Positions 11,308 through 22,919 of a stretch of DNA of 64,000 nucleotides are shown in pieces. The DNA lies in assembly GCF_900090045.1 (NCBI RefSeq), contig NC_041783.1, positions 894,001 through 958,000 on the forward strand, written 5' to 3'. The position numbers were made by a program, and so were the translations under genes. Numbering within the stretch: position 1 is the first letter of the stretch; each line of letters starts with the position of its first letter. Below the pieces are notes generated by a model that was not told where the DNA came from, ran no database searches, and saw only the letters and a program-made list of their open reading frames with translations. The stretch comes from Plasmodium malariae. Lineage: Eukaryota > Apicomplexa > Aconoidasida > Haemosporida > Plasmodiidae.

Positions 11308-14300
11308 ATGGCAAAAAAAAAGAAACAAATACATTTAAACATAATCGATTTACAAAAAATATATCAAAAAGATGATTTAATAATTAGTTCCTCAACTCCT
11401 GAAGAAAATGCAGCAGACATAAAAAAAAAAAAAATTTTTGAAAAAAATGAACTTGTACAGAATATTGAATGGAGAACAGTAGACCTAAAAAAACAAACAA
11501 ATAATAAAACAGATGAGATTAACAATAAGAAGGAAGATAATAAAATTTACCATTCAACATTTGATAAAAATAACAACAAAAAAAATGATACTGTTGTCCT
11601 TGGAGGGAAAAATAAAACAAAAGCGAATATACTCAATGGTGAAGATATAGACTTTGCCAATGTAAGAAGCAAAGCAAGTAACGATGTAGATTTCGCTAAC
11701 TTAAGAAGAAAAGCAAGTAACGATGTAGATTTCGCTAACTTAAGAAGAAAAGCAAGTAACGATGTAGATTTCGCTATCTTAAGAAGCAAAGCAAGTAACG
11801 ATGTAGATTTCACTAATTTAAGAAATAAATCAAAAGACGACGTCGATTTCGCAAATATAAGAAGCAAAAGAAGCGAAGATGTCGACCACGGAAATATGAG
11901 GAGTAAAAAGAACGAAGATGTTGACCTTTCCAGTGTACGGAACAAAAGGAACGACAGTGTTGATTTTTCAAATGTTAGAAATAAAAAAAGCGATGATGTT
12001 GATTTTTCAAATGTTAGAAATAAAAAAAGCGATGATGTTGATTTTTCAAATGTTAGAAATAAAAAAAGCGACGATATTGACTTTTCCAGTGTACGGAACA
12101 AAAGAAACGACAGTGTTGACTTTTCAAATGTTAGAAGCAAAACAAGTGATAACAAAGAAACGAAAGAAAATACTGAAACGAATGAAAAACCGTATTATGT
12201 ATTGAAGTTAGAACAACTAAGAAAAGAAAAAGAATCAGAGAAGAAAACAAAAGATGGTTCAATATCTAATAATACAGATGAAAAAAGAGAAAAGGACGAA
12301 GTGAAAGAAGATATAAGGGGGAAAGAAGCCGAAAAAGAAGCCGAAAAAGGGGCAGAAAAGGAGGTCGAAAAGGAGGGTGAAAATAAGGTAGAAAGAATAA
12401 TTGCAGAAATGAATGAAAAAATAAAGGATCAAGTAAAACAAAATGGAAAAGATGCAAAGGATGTAAATGATTCAAAAGAGGGAAGACAAGAAGAAGAAGT
12501 GAAAGTAACAGTAGACATGAAAGAGGATAACGAGATGAAAAAAATGGAAGTAGCTAGTGTGGAAGAAAAAACCAAAGCGGCTGGAATGGAAGAAAAGGTC
12601 AAAGAAGGCGAAATGGAAAAAAAGAAATTCGTACCTAAAAGAGTTATTATGTACAGGCAAGCACTGAAGGAGCAAGAAGAAAAGACTTTGAAAAAGCTAG
12701 AGGAAGAGAAAGCACAAAGAGAATTGAAAAGACAACTTATAAAAAGTCAAGGGTTATCAACTTTTATACCGTCCGCAAAATTGTTACATATGAAAAACAT
12801 GCAAGAACAAAGTAAAGATGAAAACACAAAAGAAAACAAAAATGAAGGAAAAAAAAAAGGAGGAAGTATTAAAAATGAAGAGATAAACGAGAACAAAAAA
12901 TATACAGCTACATTGAAAAGAAATAAAATTGAGGAACAAAGTAATACAACAAATGCAAAAAATGTAAAAAATATTATTTTAGAATTAGCTGAAAAAACCG
13001 AAAATGCAAAAATCGTTGAAAAAGCAGATATTGAAGAAATAGCTAAAAAAAGAAGAGAAGAAATTTACAAAAAACAATTAGAAAAAATTACAAAACAAAA
13101 TGAAGAGAATACTAGATATAACAATATATATAAACACGATTTAAATAGTATTAAACTCTTTTATAATCAAATCAAAAATAAAATTTATGAAAGTTATGCA
13201 TTTACCCAGGAGGAGTGCGCAAGTGTTTGTACCCCACTGAAGATGGATGAGTGTAAGTCCATCCCCTTCCTACATGCAACGGGGCATATATATACATACA
13301 TACATACACGTATACATATGCGTGTGTGTAAATATATGCACCTAAGTATGTTTGTACGTATATACGTACGTATGTATATACATATGTATTTATGTACAAA
13401 TATCATGCACGTATGCATTTGCTCTTCGAAACAACCGCGATGCACGTTTTGTAACATGCTAACTTTTCTTCTCATTTTAGGTAACTACTTGGAGAGTCAT
13501 GTACCGTTCTATGTGGCCTTGTCTGTTTTCATTTTAAGCATTCCGCAAAAAGCAGAGGATGATGTTTATTTGAAGAAAGCACAAAATATGAAAAATTTAC
13601 TTCTTTACCTAAAACAAGTATTACTTGGATGAACATACATACTTATATGCATACATACATAACAATTTACATGGTATTATGTATAGTGCAATTATTTTTT
13701 AAGTTTATGATTTATTATCTGTAGTTTTGTTAAAATTTTCCCGTCGTACTACACTCTTTTTTTTTTTTTTTCTCTGTAACCCCTCAGAATAGCAAAATAG
13801 AAAATCATGATCAGTACATACTAAATGACACAATAAATTTATGCGACAGTAAGAATGAAAATATAAATGCGAAAGTAAATGTACAAATTGTACCCCTTAA
13901 CAAATAATTCCCTTGTTCATAGTTTCATTTTATTTTATTTCTTTTTATTTTATATCCTTTTATTTATTTTATTTTTTTTTCCCTTTCTTTAAAGAGTTAA
14001 ACTACCCGCATATATCAGAAGAAACCTCCTTAATTGAAGCTGCTTTTGACTCGTTGCTATTTTCAGGCGTTATTCCAAAGGATTCATTCATAAAAGTAAA
14101 AAATATACCATAGTCATTCACGTTTTCTGTGTATTATTACCCACCTAATTTATCATTTGCATGGAACGTACGAGCGTATATGAGTGTGTATGTGTGTTAT
14201 GTGTACATTAGTATGTTTGTATTTGTGTATGTATATACGTTCCACTTGTTCGTCAAAAAAAAATAATAAAATCATTGAAATGAAATTTATTTTGCTTGAA

Positions 14301-14379
14301 TGTTTGAACATACTGACGTGTACCATTATATTTATCACAAGGTATCACTATAACATGTATAATTAACTGTGAGCATCTT

Positions 14380-14411
<32 letters not shown>

Positions 14412-15454
14412 TGTTTGTTTAGTGGTTCCAAGAGGATGACTTTGATTCAGAACTAAAAAGCAAAGCTATGCTTCAGGTACTTTGATACACATACATGCGT
14501 ATGTGCATATGTACGTATGTACATATACACAACAATATATACTACATATATGCGTACATATAAATAAATAAATGAAAAATTGGAGTAATACCCATATATC
14601 ACAGTCCATTATTCTTCATTTAAAAGCTTTGTTTTACTTTCGAAAAGAGTAAAACTATTTTAAAAGAAGATAAAAAAAAAAAAAAAAAAAAAATTATTGT
14701 AATAGTAATACTAATAGTAATAGTAATAGTAATAATATTAATAATAGTAATAGTAATAATATTAATAATAGTAATAATAATAAAAATAACAATTAAATTA
14801 ACTGGCATGCAAAAAGATTTTTATCAACAAAAAAAATAAAATTAAATGATAAAAAAAAAGGCGTGTGCCAACAACCAAAAAATAAAATAAAATATAACCT
14901 GTGTATATCTATGTTTCTCCTACGAATTTTAATTTTTAAAAATGAACAAATAAAAGTCATATGTGTATAGTGCGCATACTGTGTATGTGGACACCTTTAC
15001 GTTTGCATATTATGCTTTTCTTTTTTTTATCCTTATTTTTACGCTATTTTTACGCTATTTTTACGCTATTTTTACGCTATTTTTACGCTATTTTTACGCT
15101 ATTTTTACGCTATTTTTATGCTATTTTTACACTATTTTTACGCTATTTTTATGCTATTTTTACGCTATTTTTACGGTAGTTGTACTTCATTTTATCCTTA
15201 TTTTTCTTTTTTTTATATAATTCGAATTATTTTTTTCTCTCCCTGTTCAGCTAATTTATTGGCACAAATGGGTAACAGCAGAAGAGGATGAAGAAATGGA
15301 AGGAGTAGAAGAAGAAGAAGAAGAAGAAGTTGAAGAAGTAGAAGAAGATGAAAAAGCAATAAATGAAAAAAATAAGATGGAAAATGCATCAGATATAGAG
15401 AAAAATGTTCCTAAGAATTTTATCTTTAAAAAAATTAAAAAGAAATTTATTTAA
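11308..15454 (+). CDS. W2-domain (eIF5C/eIF4G-type) protein with N-terminal eIF4E-binding-like motif, six exons
   Basis: Exons by splice consensus with matching phases: 11308-13252, 13481-13617, 13788-13848, 13995-14095, 14423-14476, 15251-15454, giving 833 codons plus stop. The N-terminus is basic, and residues 19-25 read YQKDDLI, which fits the eIF4E-binding consensus Y-x4-L-hydrophobic. Residues ~112-280 are a 14-residue repeat (DVDFANLRRKASN type). Residues ~280-600 are Lys/Glu-rich and probably helical. The last ~170 residues, spread over the small exons, form a helical domain that ends like W2 domains: SLIEAAFDSLLFSGVIPKD, FIKWFQEDDF, then LIYWHKWVTAEEDEE with an acidic tail. W2 domains occur in eIF5, eIF2B-epsilon, eIF4G and BZW, where they contact eIF2 or the Mnk kinases. 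No MIF4G domain, eIF5 zinc finger or nucleotidyltransferase domain is visible, so this is not a standard member. A role in translation initiation is inference. Confidence 0.72.
11647..12144 (+). repeat. 42-bp coding repeat (14 residues)
   Basis: About twelve in-frame 42-bp units, consensus DVDFANLRRKASN plus one residue, diverging rightwards to DVDFSNVRNKKSD. Neighbouring copies are nearly identical, which suggests recent local duplication. The repeat is highly charged with one acidic DVDF core per unit. Confidence 0.85.
15037..15175. repeat. 11-bp intronic minisatellite
   Basis: About twelve copies of ctatttttacg inside the last intron (14477-15250) of the W2-domain gene, with a few ctatttttatg variants. 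Confidence 0.88.
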
Positions 15455-16335
15455 GCTTTTAAAGAAATTTTATATTATTTATTTTATTTTATTTTATTTT
15501 TTTTTTTTCAAGCCTTTTCTTTAATTTTTGCACTTTATTGTATCCCCCTTTTTTTTCTGCCTTTAATTTTGCTTCCTTTTTTTTATGAGTTTATTATAAA
15601 TATTTTATTATAAATATTCTGTTTAAACATTTTGAATGTACAATAATAAAATAAACTGAGCATATCATAATTTATAGTATAGAAGATTTTTTTTAATGCA
15701 GCAAATAATACCACTGCCATGAACCATATAATCAGTAGGTACAAACGTATATACATATATATAAACATACATATACATGTACATAAATGTAAATGTAAAA
15801 ATAATTATAAGTATTATACCGTTCATTATTTTATTGTACATTATGTTGTATGAAGTATACGTACTCCCGTAAAATAAAATTCCGCTGCACCTTGTAAAAA
15901 GCGAATTAAAAATGGAATGCACATATGAATGAATTATTACATATATAATAAAAAAAAAAAAAATTAGAAAGGGTAAGCAAAATAATACCACTCAGGCTAT
16001 GACATATATAGTACATATACCTATGGATATATGTAATACAATATTATGAGTCCATATACGTACAAGATAGCGTATATATTTACACGTAGTTATATGCATA
16101 TACACGTATGCATTTGAGGTACGGTATATATACGTGAGCACATATGAATATAAATACAAAAACTTAAATAATTTTAACTTCAAATTTTTACTTTAGGAAG
16201 ATTATAGTTTTTAGCATCATCGTATATTAAATAAATGAAATTTTACCTTATATAGAAATATCTTTGCTTCCACTAAAAAAAGTTTTATGATTTTAACTTT
16301 TAATAATAAATTTAAAACGCTAAATAATTATCTTG

Positions 16336-16562
16336 TGGCATTTATATGACATTTATATGACATTAATGTGACATTTATATGACATTAATGTGACATTAAT
16401 ATGACATTTATATGACATTAATATGATATTTATTTGACATTTATATGACATTAATGTGACATTAATATGATATTTATTTGACATTTATATGACATTAATG
16501 TGACATTAATGTGACATTTATATGACGTATATATGACATTAATGTGACATTTATATGACGTT
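16336..16562. repeat. 11-bp minisatellite upstream of PGM
   Basis: About twenty units in two main forms, tgacatttata and tgacattaatg, in mixed order. Confidence 0.88.
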
Positions 16563-16684
16563 TAGTGCGCATAAATACATTATATTAAAAAATACATTTT
16601 TAAGCATATTATTGTACAAATATAAAAACAACAAAAAAAGAACGTACATGTACTTGCTCTTTGCTTATATACATTACATATACG

Positions 16685-16689
<5 letters not shown>

Positions 16690-16751
<62 letters not shown>
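16690..16751. repeat. (AT)n microsatellite, PGM promoter region
   Basis: An uninterrupted alternating AT tract of about 60 bp ends roughly 36 bp before the PGM start codon. Such tracts are common in Plasmodium upstream regions; any regulatory role here is unproven. Confidence 0.9.
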
Positions 16752-16756
<5 letters not shown>

Positions 16757-16787
16757 TATAATTTACGAGTAAATATAAAAAGGAAAA

Positions 16788-17862
16788 ATGACGACATACA
16801 CTTTAGTTCTTTTAAGACATGGTTTGTTTAAAAATAAAACAGATAATAAGAGGAAAATAATAGGAAAATTATAGGAAAACAAAATAATAATTATTATTGT
16901 TACGTTTTTGCTAATTTTTTGATAATATTTTTCTCTTTTTGTTTAATCTTTACTCTTCAAGGTGAGAGCACATGGAATAAGGAAAACAAATTCACCGGTT
17001 GGACTGATGTTCCTTTGAGTGAAGAGGGAGAACAAGAAGCAGTGTAAAAATAAAAAAAAAAAAAAAAAAAAAAAAAATAGCTGTATGTACATTTCTGTTA
17101 ATAAAAAAAAGCTATTTGCTACTTTTTTTTTATAAAAAAAAAAAAAAAAAAAGAAAAAAAAAGTGTACGTTTCATTTCTACATACAGATATAACTTTTTC
17201 CCATATCATTTTAAACACTCCATAGAGCTGCAGGAAAGTACTTGAAAGAGAAAAACTTCCAATTTGACGTAGTTTACACTTCAGTATTGAAAAGAGCCAT
17301 TACGACAGCATGGAAAGTTTTAAAAACTTCTGACCTCTTACATGTACCAGTCATAAAAACATGGAGATTAAATGAGAGGCATTATGGATCATTGCAAGGC
17401 TTAAATAAATCTGAAACAGCCAAAAAATATGGAGAAGAACAAGTCAAAATATGGAGAAGATCATATGACATCCCACCACCAAAATTAGATAAAGAAGATA
17501 GTAGATGGCCAGGCCACAATGCTGTTTATAAAAATGTACCAAAAGATGCTTTACCTTTTACGGAATGCTTAAAAGATACAGTTGAAAGAGTTTTACCCTT
17601 TTGGTTTGATCATATTGCACCAGATATTTTATCAAATAAAAAAGTTCTTGTTGCTGCACACGGAAATAGCTTAAGAGGATTAGTAAAGCATTTAGATAAT
17701 ATGAGTGAAGCAGAAGTATTGGAGCTTAACATACCTACAGGTGTGCCATTAGTTTATGAGTTAGATGAAAACTTAAAACCAATCAAACATTACTACTTAT
17801 TAGACAGTGAAGCATTAAAAAAAAAAATGGATGAAGTTGCCAACCAAGGAAAGGCAAAGTGA
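16788..17862 (+). CDS. PGM1: 2,3-bisphosphoglycerate-dependent phosphoglycerate mutase, three exons
   Basis: A cofactor-dependent phosphoglycerate mutase that interconverts 3- and 2-phosphoglycerate in cytosolic glycolysis. Exons 16788-16821, 16962-17043 and 17226-17862 join with matching phases to 250 codons plus stop, the usual length of a dPGM subunit. The first exon encodes only [11 protein letters not shown] plus one base, so the LRHGES signature is completed across intron 1. Active-site residues are all present: His11 (the phosphorylated histidine), Arg10, Glu89 in [11 protein letters not shown], and His184 in AAHGNSLRG. Family blocks [26 protein letters not shown] and [12 protein letters not shown] are intact. 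There is no targeting peptide. Intron 2 is almost wholly poly(A)/poly(T). The coding sequence is free of low-complexity inserts, unlike its neighbours, as expected for a compact glycolytic enzyme. Confidence 0.97.
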
Positions 17863-18217
17863 AAGGGACAGTACCCAAATGAGGAAAATAATTACATCGC
17901 ATAAGGCCTGATCAGGAGTACATATATGCATAACCTGCGTACAATACATACAAACATACGTGTATACTTACCATCTCTGTGTTGTATAAATTTCAAAAAG
18001 TAAGTTCTTTCATTTTAACCTTAACAGATAAGGTAAAATATAAAAAATTCGTGCATTGATTAAAATAATTTTTCCTATTTTTCTCGCTTATTTTTACGTA
18101 ATTCTTCAATACGTGAAAAACATATTTATTCTTATGAAAATATTATATTACAGTTTATTATATTATATATTAATAAAATTAATATACTGTAATAGATTAA
18201 ATTAAAAATTGAAGTAT

Positions 18218-18251
<34 letters not shown>

Positions 18252-19065
18252 CATAGCCAATTAATTTTTTGAGTTTTTGCTGCTTAACAGTATAATATAC
18301 ATATGTACAACTGAGAATTTTTAATACATCGGGAACGTGTTATTTTTGAAATAGCTATTAATAACAGTACGCACAAATGAAGACGCTCTTTTTTGGTACA
18401 TTGAAAATTATAGAAAATATTTTTGTAAAGTTTAAATGTAAACTATATGATGCGAAAAAATAAAGAACCATGTGTAATATTATATACATGTAACGTGAAA
18501 CGCACTGCTAATTTTTGCGTGACTGGTCTATACACTATTTAATGTGTTAACTAGTTTTACATTGCTTAATTATAGACGAGTGTTTATTAATTAATGCCAT
18601 CTTGCCTCATCATAAATGATTAGCAAACTAACTGTACAATGTATTTGCTTACACATATATAAATGTGTACAATGTATATAAGTATAAGTTATACGTATAT
18701 GTACATGCATATGTATATACATATATGTACTTGTTCGCTAGTAATGATGGCTCCTTTTTTGCCTTAAACGATATATTATCCCCTTCGATATTTAAACGAT
18801 CAAAAAAATAAATATGCAACTCTTTCGTAAAGTAGCAACTTCAGTTGGAATTTTTTTTTTTTTTTTTTTTTTTTTCTTCTTTGTTAAATTTAATATTGAG
18901 CAGTTATACGTATTGTTACTCTTCTTTTATTATTTTTATTTCATCATATACATAACTATTTCAAGAGGAAACTTTTTGTCCTCTGGCTTATGTTAATTTT
19001 TCCTTATATATATATATGTACATATATATATACATACATGTTACGTGTATGTAATCATATATATA

Positions 19066-19106
<41 letters not shown>

Positions 19107-20306
19107 GTACATAGTACATTCGTATATATGTACATACTTATATATGTATATGGCAATCCATTTGTGCATTTTTTTTTCCGCCTGTTCGGTATTTTTCATA
19201 TATGCGTTAATTTTATATACGTTTATAAATTTTTTTGACAATTCCTCCAATTTATTTATAAATATTTACACATTAAATTAAAGTTTTCTTATCTCTTACT
19301 TTTACTGAGTAATTTTTTTTTTTTTTTTTTTTTTTTTCAAATATGTATTTTATTTTGTCTTTCATGTGTGCAAAAAAGTAAAGAAATAGCCAAAAACTAA
19401 TACGCGTATATATTTTATTCCTACTATTTTTTATATTAACACAAAAAAAAAAAAGAAATGAAAAAAGAAAAAAGAAAAAAGAAAAAAGAAAAAAGAAGAA
19501 AGAAGAAAGAAATTATTATAACAAATAATATATTTTACATGTACAACTCAGAAAAAAAAAAAAGATATGACAAAAAAATAATTAAGGAAGGAGATGATTA
19601 AAAAATAATGAAGAGGATAATTTAAAAAATCATGAGAAGAGGATGATAAACTCAATGAAGAGAATGATTAAAATGTAATGAAGAGGATGATTAAAAAATA
19701 GTGAAGAGGATGATTTTAAAAAATAGTAATGAGGATGATAAAAAAGAAAAAAAAATATAAAGAAAAAGAAGTAAACATACTTGTAAAATTTTGAAGGAAC
19801 TCTGAAGAAAATAAGCCCTTTTTTTTTCTTCTTCTTTTTTCTTTTTTTTTTTTTATCTTTTTCATATTCATGCTGTTCTTATAACTGAGTAAATATCTCG
19901 ATAACTGTTTTACATTGTAGTTATCATTCGTTTACCTTTGCGTTTATCTTAAGCTTGCTTTATGTACACGTACATGTACACATATAAACATATATATACA
20001 TGTATGTATATGTGTATGTATGGTTTGTATATAAACTAATTCTTGTGCACGGGATAATTAAACAGCTACAAAACTCTTAAATGTAGATAAGACTGAAGCG
20101 AGAAAAGGAAATAAGGAACATATTTTTATTACAATATATATGTATATATATATATGTTTGGTGAACTTACTATATTTTTTTCACTCAGACTTTTAAACAG
20201 AATGGTATTATAAAGTACAGAATTTACCTTAACATTTGTTTAACGTGCAAGAATTTATTAAAATTTGAAAACTTAATAAATAGTTTCTTTAAAAATAGTA
20301 AAGATA
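17863..20306. other. intergenic region between PGM and the small membrane protein gene
   Basis: About 2.4 kb with no supportable gene. It contains A and T tracts (18220-18249, 18851-18875, 19314-19337), a (TA)n tract at about 19052-19104, and a purine-rich stretch (19440-19760). That stretch has gaaaaaa runs and degenerate units of the kind aagaggatgattaaaaaat. I see no conserved coding block or RNA gene in it. Confidence 0.6.
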
Positions 20307-21169
20307 ATGTCTACATTTAAAAAAGCTGTTACCTATTACTTTGCCATTGTATCACTATTCTCTGCAGTTTTTTTGGCAGTTATTGGTCTTCTGTTATTAT
20401 ATGATTCTGACTCACTAGAACTACATGGAAATAAATCAGAAAAAGTCAAGCCGTCCTTTATTTGTGCAGGGGTAAGAGTATAAGATAAACAGGAAAATGC
20501 AAATATATGTTTGTACTTGTGTGTATGTGCCTATATACGTGCATAAGTGAAGGCATAATTAAATTTTAGCTCCATGTGTCTATAAATATATATATATATA
20601 TATATAAATATATATATTTATGTAAAAAAAAAAAAAAAAAGCATTAAAAGGAAAAACAGAGTCGATGTTCATCGAAAAAATATTTTTCCTAGTAAAAGAG
20701 AATGCTTCCATTAATATATATATTTATGTATGTGTGAGTGTGTGAAACATGGGCACGTATAATATATACACATTTGTGTTCATTTGAAACAAGCTGCACA
20801 AACACAATTTTTGATATATTTATTTTTATCCTTGCACACGGCAAGCTATATACATGCATATATATGTATCTTATATATGTGCATCTTATATATATGTATC
20901 TTATATATATGCATCTTATATATATGCATCTTATATATATGCATCTTATATATATGCATCTTATATATATGCATCTTATATATATGCATCTTATATATAT
21001 GCATCTTATATATATGCATCTTATATATACGCATCTTATGCATATATGTTCATGTGTTAGCTTGTTCGCGTGTACACTTCTACATATACAAATGTGTAAA
21101 AGAACGAATAAGAATAAACCTTTTATTAATGAAGGGAATATAAATCTTAAAAATATAAATTTGTATACA

Positions 21170-21203
<34 letters not shown>

Positions 21204-21294
21204 GCAGATTTATTTTTGTATATTAATTATAAGCAGCATTACATTAATCACAAGCAGTAGAAAATCGAAAAAATATAAGAGCAAAAATGTATAA
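20307..21294 (+). CDS. small two-TM protein, RNase kappa / V-ATPase subunit f-like, two exons
   Basis: Exons 20307-20471 (55 codons, phase 0) and 21208-21294 join to an 83-residue protein. It has two hydrophobic helices, residues ~8-32 (YYFAIVSLFSAVFLAVIGLL) and ~51-69 (FICAGIYFCILIISSITLI). A short acidic/charged loop lies between them and the C-terminal tail is basic (RKSKKYKSKNV). Size, two-helix hairpin, the loop, and the Cys-Ala-Gly-Ile-Tyr start of helix 2 resemble the RNase kappa family, whose animal and yeast members sit in the V-ATPase membrane sector (subunit f). The similarity is short and I cannot score it, so the family is a suggestion. The donor (gtaaga) and the T-rich acceptor are good. 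The 736-bp intron holds a 15-bp minisatellite whose open frames are artefacts. Confidence 0.68.
20862..21042. repeat. 15-bp intronic minisatellite
   Basis: About eleven copies of atgcatcttatatat inside the only intron of the small membrane protein gene. The 15-bp period makes it open in all frames (MHIYK and similar), which produces spurious overlapping frames on both strands. Confidence 0.88.
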
Positions 21295-22023
21295 AGTAAA
21301 AAAGCAACATCTATTTCAGTGCTCTTCGAATTTATTTATTATTCTTTATTTTTGTTGTTCAGTTATATCATTTTATCTATTTGCAAATACTGTGTGAGTT
21401 TGCACGTTTGTTTGCACGTTTGTTTGCACGTTTGTTTGCACGTTTGTTTGAACGTTTGTTTGCGCGTTTGTTTGCACATTTATTTGCGCGTTTGTTTGCG
21501 CTGTTTGTTTGCGCCGTTTGTTTGCGCGTATGTTTGAGCGTATATGTTTGCACGTTTGTATGTATTAATGTATGTAATTTTGTAAGTATTGGTAGCACGC
21601 AATCCTTTGCTTTTTATCAAATTAAGTGTTCCCCCCTCCGTCAATCCCTACAACCCCCCCCTTTGAATTTATGTACCTTGTAATGTTAGAAGTTCTCGAC
21701 GCATGTTGTCTATGCATAATTACACATATATGCATATGTACATGTACATAAACATATACCTATCTATATGAATACGTACATATATATTATGTATGTATGT
21801 GTGTATGTATGAAGAAGAAGGAAATTTTGCATTTATTGTTTTTGTCTGAATTATAGATATAGTACACTTCGTCATATCATAAAAAAAAAAAAAAATCATA
21901 AAATTCTTTTTTTTTACACATATTTACAAAAAAAGAGGAAAAAAAAAAAAAAGATTCATCCTTTCGTAGTAATAAAAAAAAAATATATATATATGTGCAT
22001 ATCTATATGCATATATTATCTAT

Positions 22024-22057
<34 letters not shown>

Positions 22058-22919
22058 GCGTGTTCTGTATATGGCTTTTTCTCCACTTTAATTTTCGTAG
22101 CTTAAAATTTTAATTTATGTTTTTCTATTTAAAAAAAAAAAAAAATCCTTTTTTTAATAAATCATTCAATATATTATATAATATGTACCAATTTTTCTTT
22201 TTCGTTTTTGCATTTTCTTTTTTTTTTTTTTTTTTTTTTTTTGTGTAAACATTTTTTGAATACATATTTTTTTCATAATAAACAGTCTTACTACATAATT
22301 AGTACTTTTTCACATTTCATCTCTTGTTTTTTTTTTTTTTTTTTTTTCTTTTTCTTTTTTTATTTTTATTTTTAATTATGTTAATTATTCGGTATTTTTA
22401 TTTTCCCTTTTCCTTTTTTTCCCACCCTTTTTACCTACTATTTTATTTTTTGATATGCTATTCATAGAATGTAGCTATTTTTCAAGCTCACATTTTGATC
22501 TTAGGCGCTAACAAAAAAAAACTAAATAAAATAAAATTGCAGCACAACAGTTTATAAATATATTTTTATACGTATATGCACATATATAAGCATGTACGTA
22601 TTTATGTACGTATTTATGTATGTATGTATATGCTTAAAATTTCAGTTAAGCTTTGTAAAATTAATTTTTTATACAACCGTGCAAGGGATTGTTTACTCTT
22701 GTGATAGTATGCAATTTGACGAGAATTTTTTTTTTTTTTTTTTTCCTTAAGATTGTTGACCTGTTACAAACATCACACCGATAGGTCATTGTATGTACAG
22801 AAGTGCATGTACAAAGATACATATACATATGTAAACGTATATATCTACATGTACGTGAATAGTTAACGCCCATGTAGGTACCCTTTTTAACGTGGTCCAT
22901 TGGGAAAAGAAAAATAATA
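21295..22919. other. intergenic region upstream of the Mg2+ transporter gene
   Basis: About 1.6 kb without a gene. It contains a 12-bp repeat (21396-21555), (TA)n tracts near 22017-22040, and a T-rich block with long T tracts (22219-22242, 22328-22347). The last ~300 bases before the transporter start are mixed sequence and are the likely promoter and 5' UTR. Confidence 0.6.
21396..21555. repeat. 12-bp minisatellite (tttgcacgtttg)
   Basis: About a dozen copies of tttgcacgtttg, with variants (tttgcgcgtttg, tttgaacgtttg) and two slips near 21500. It starts about 100 bp after the stop codon of the small membrane protein gene and may be in its 3' UTR. Confidence 0.85.

Larger units (their letters stand above)
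15455..16787. other. intergenic region between the W2-domain gene and PGM
   Basis: No gene seen. It contains ordinary A+T-rich sequence with tatatacgtac-type runs, an 11-bp minisatellite (16336-16562) and a long (AT)n tract 36 bp upstream of the PGM start. The minisatellite and (AT)n are listed separately. Confidence 0.6.

Noticed and set aside
20738..21226. Frames encoding HLIYM/CILYI/MHIYK repeats
   Set aside because: They derive from the 15-bp minisatellite within the intron of the small membrane protein gene.
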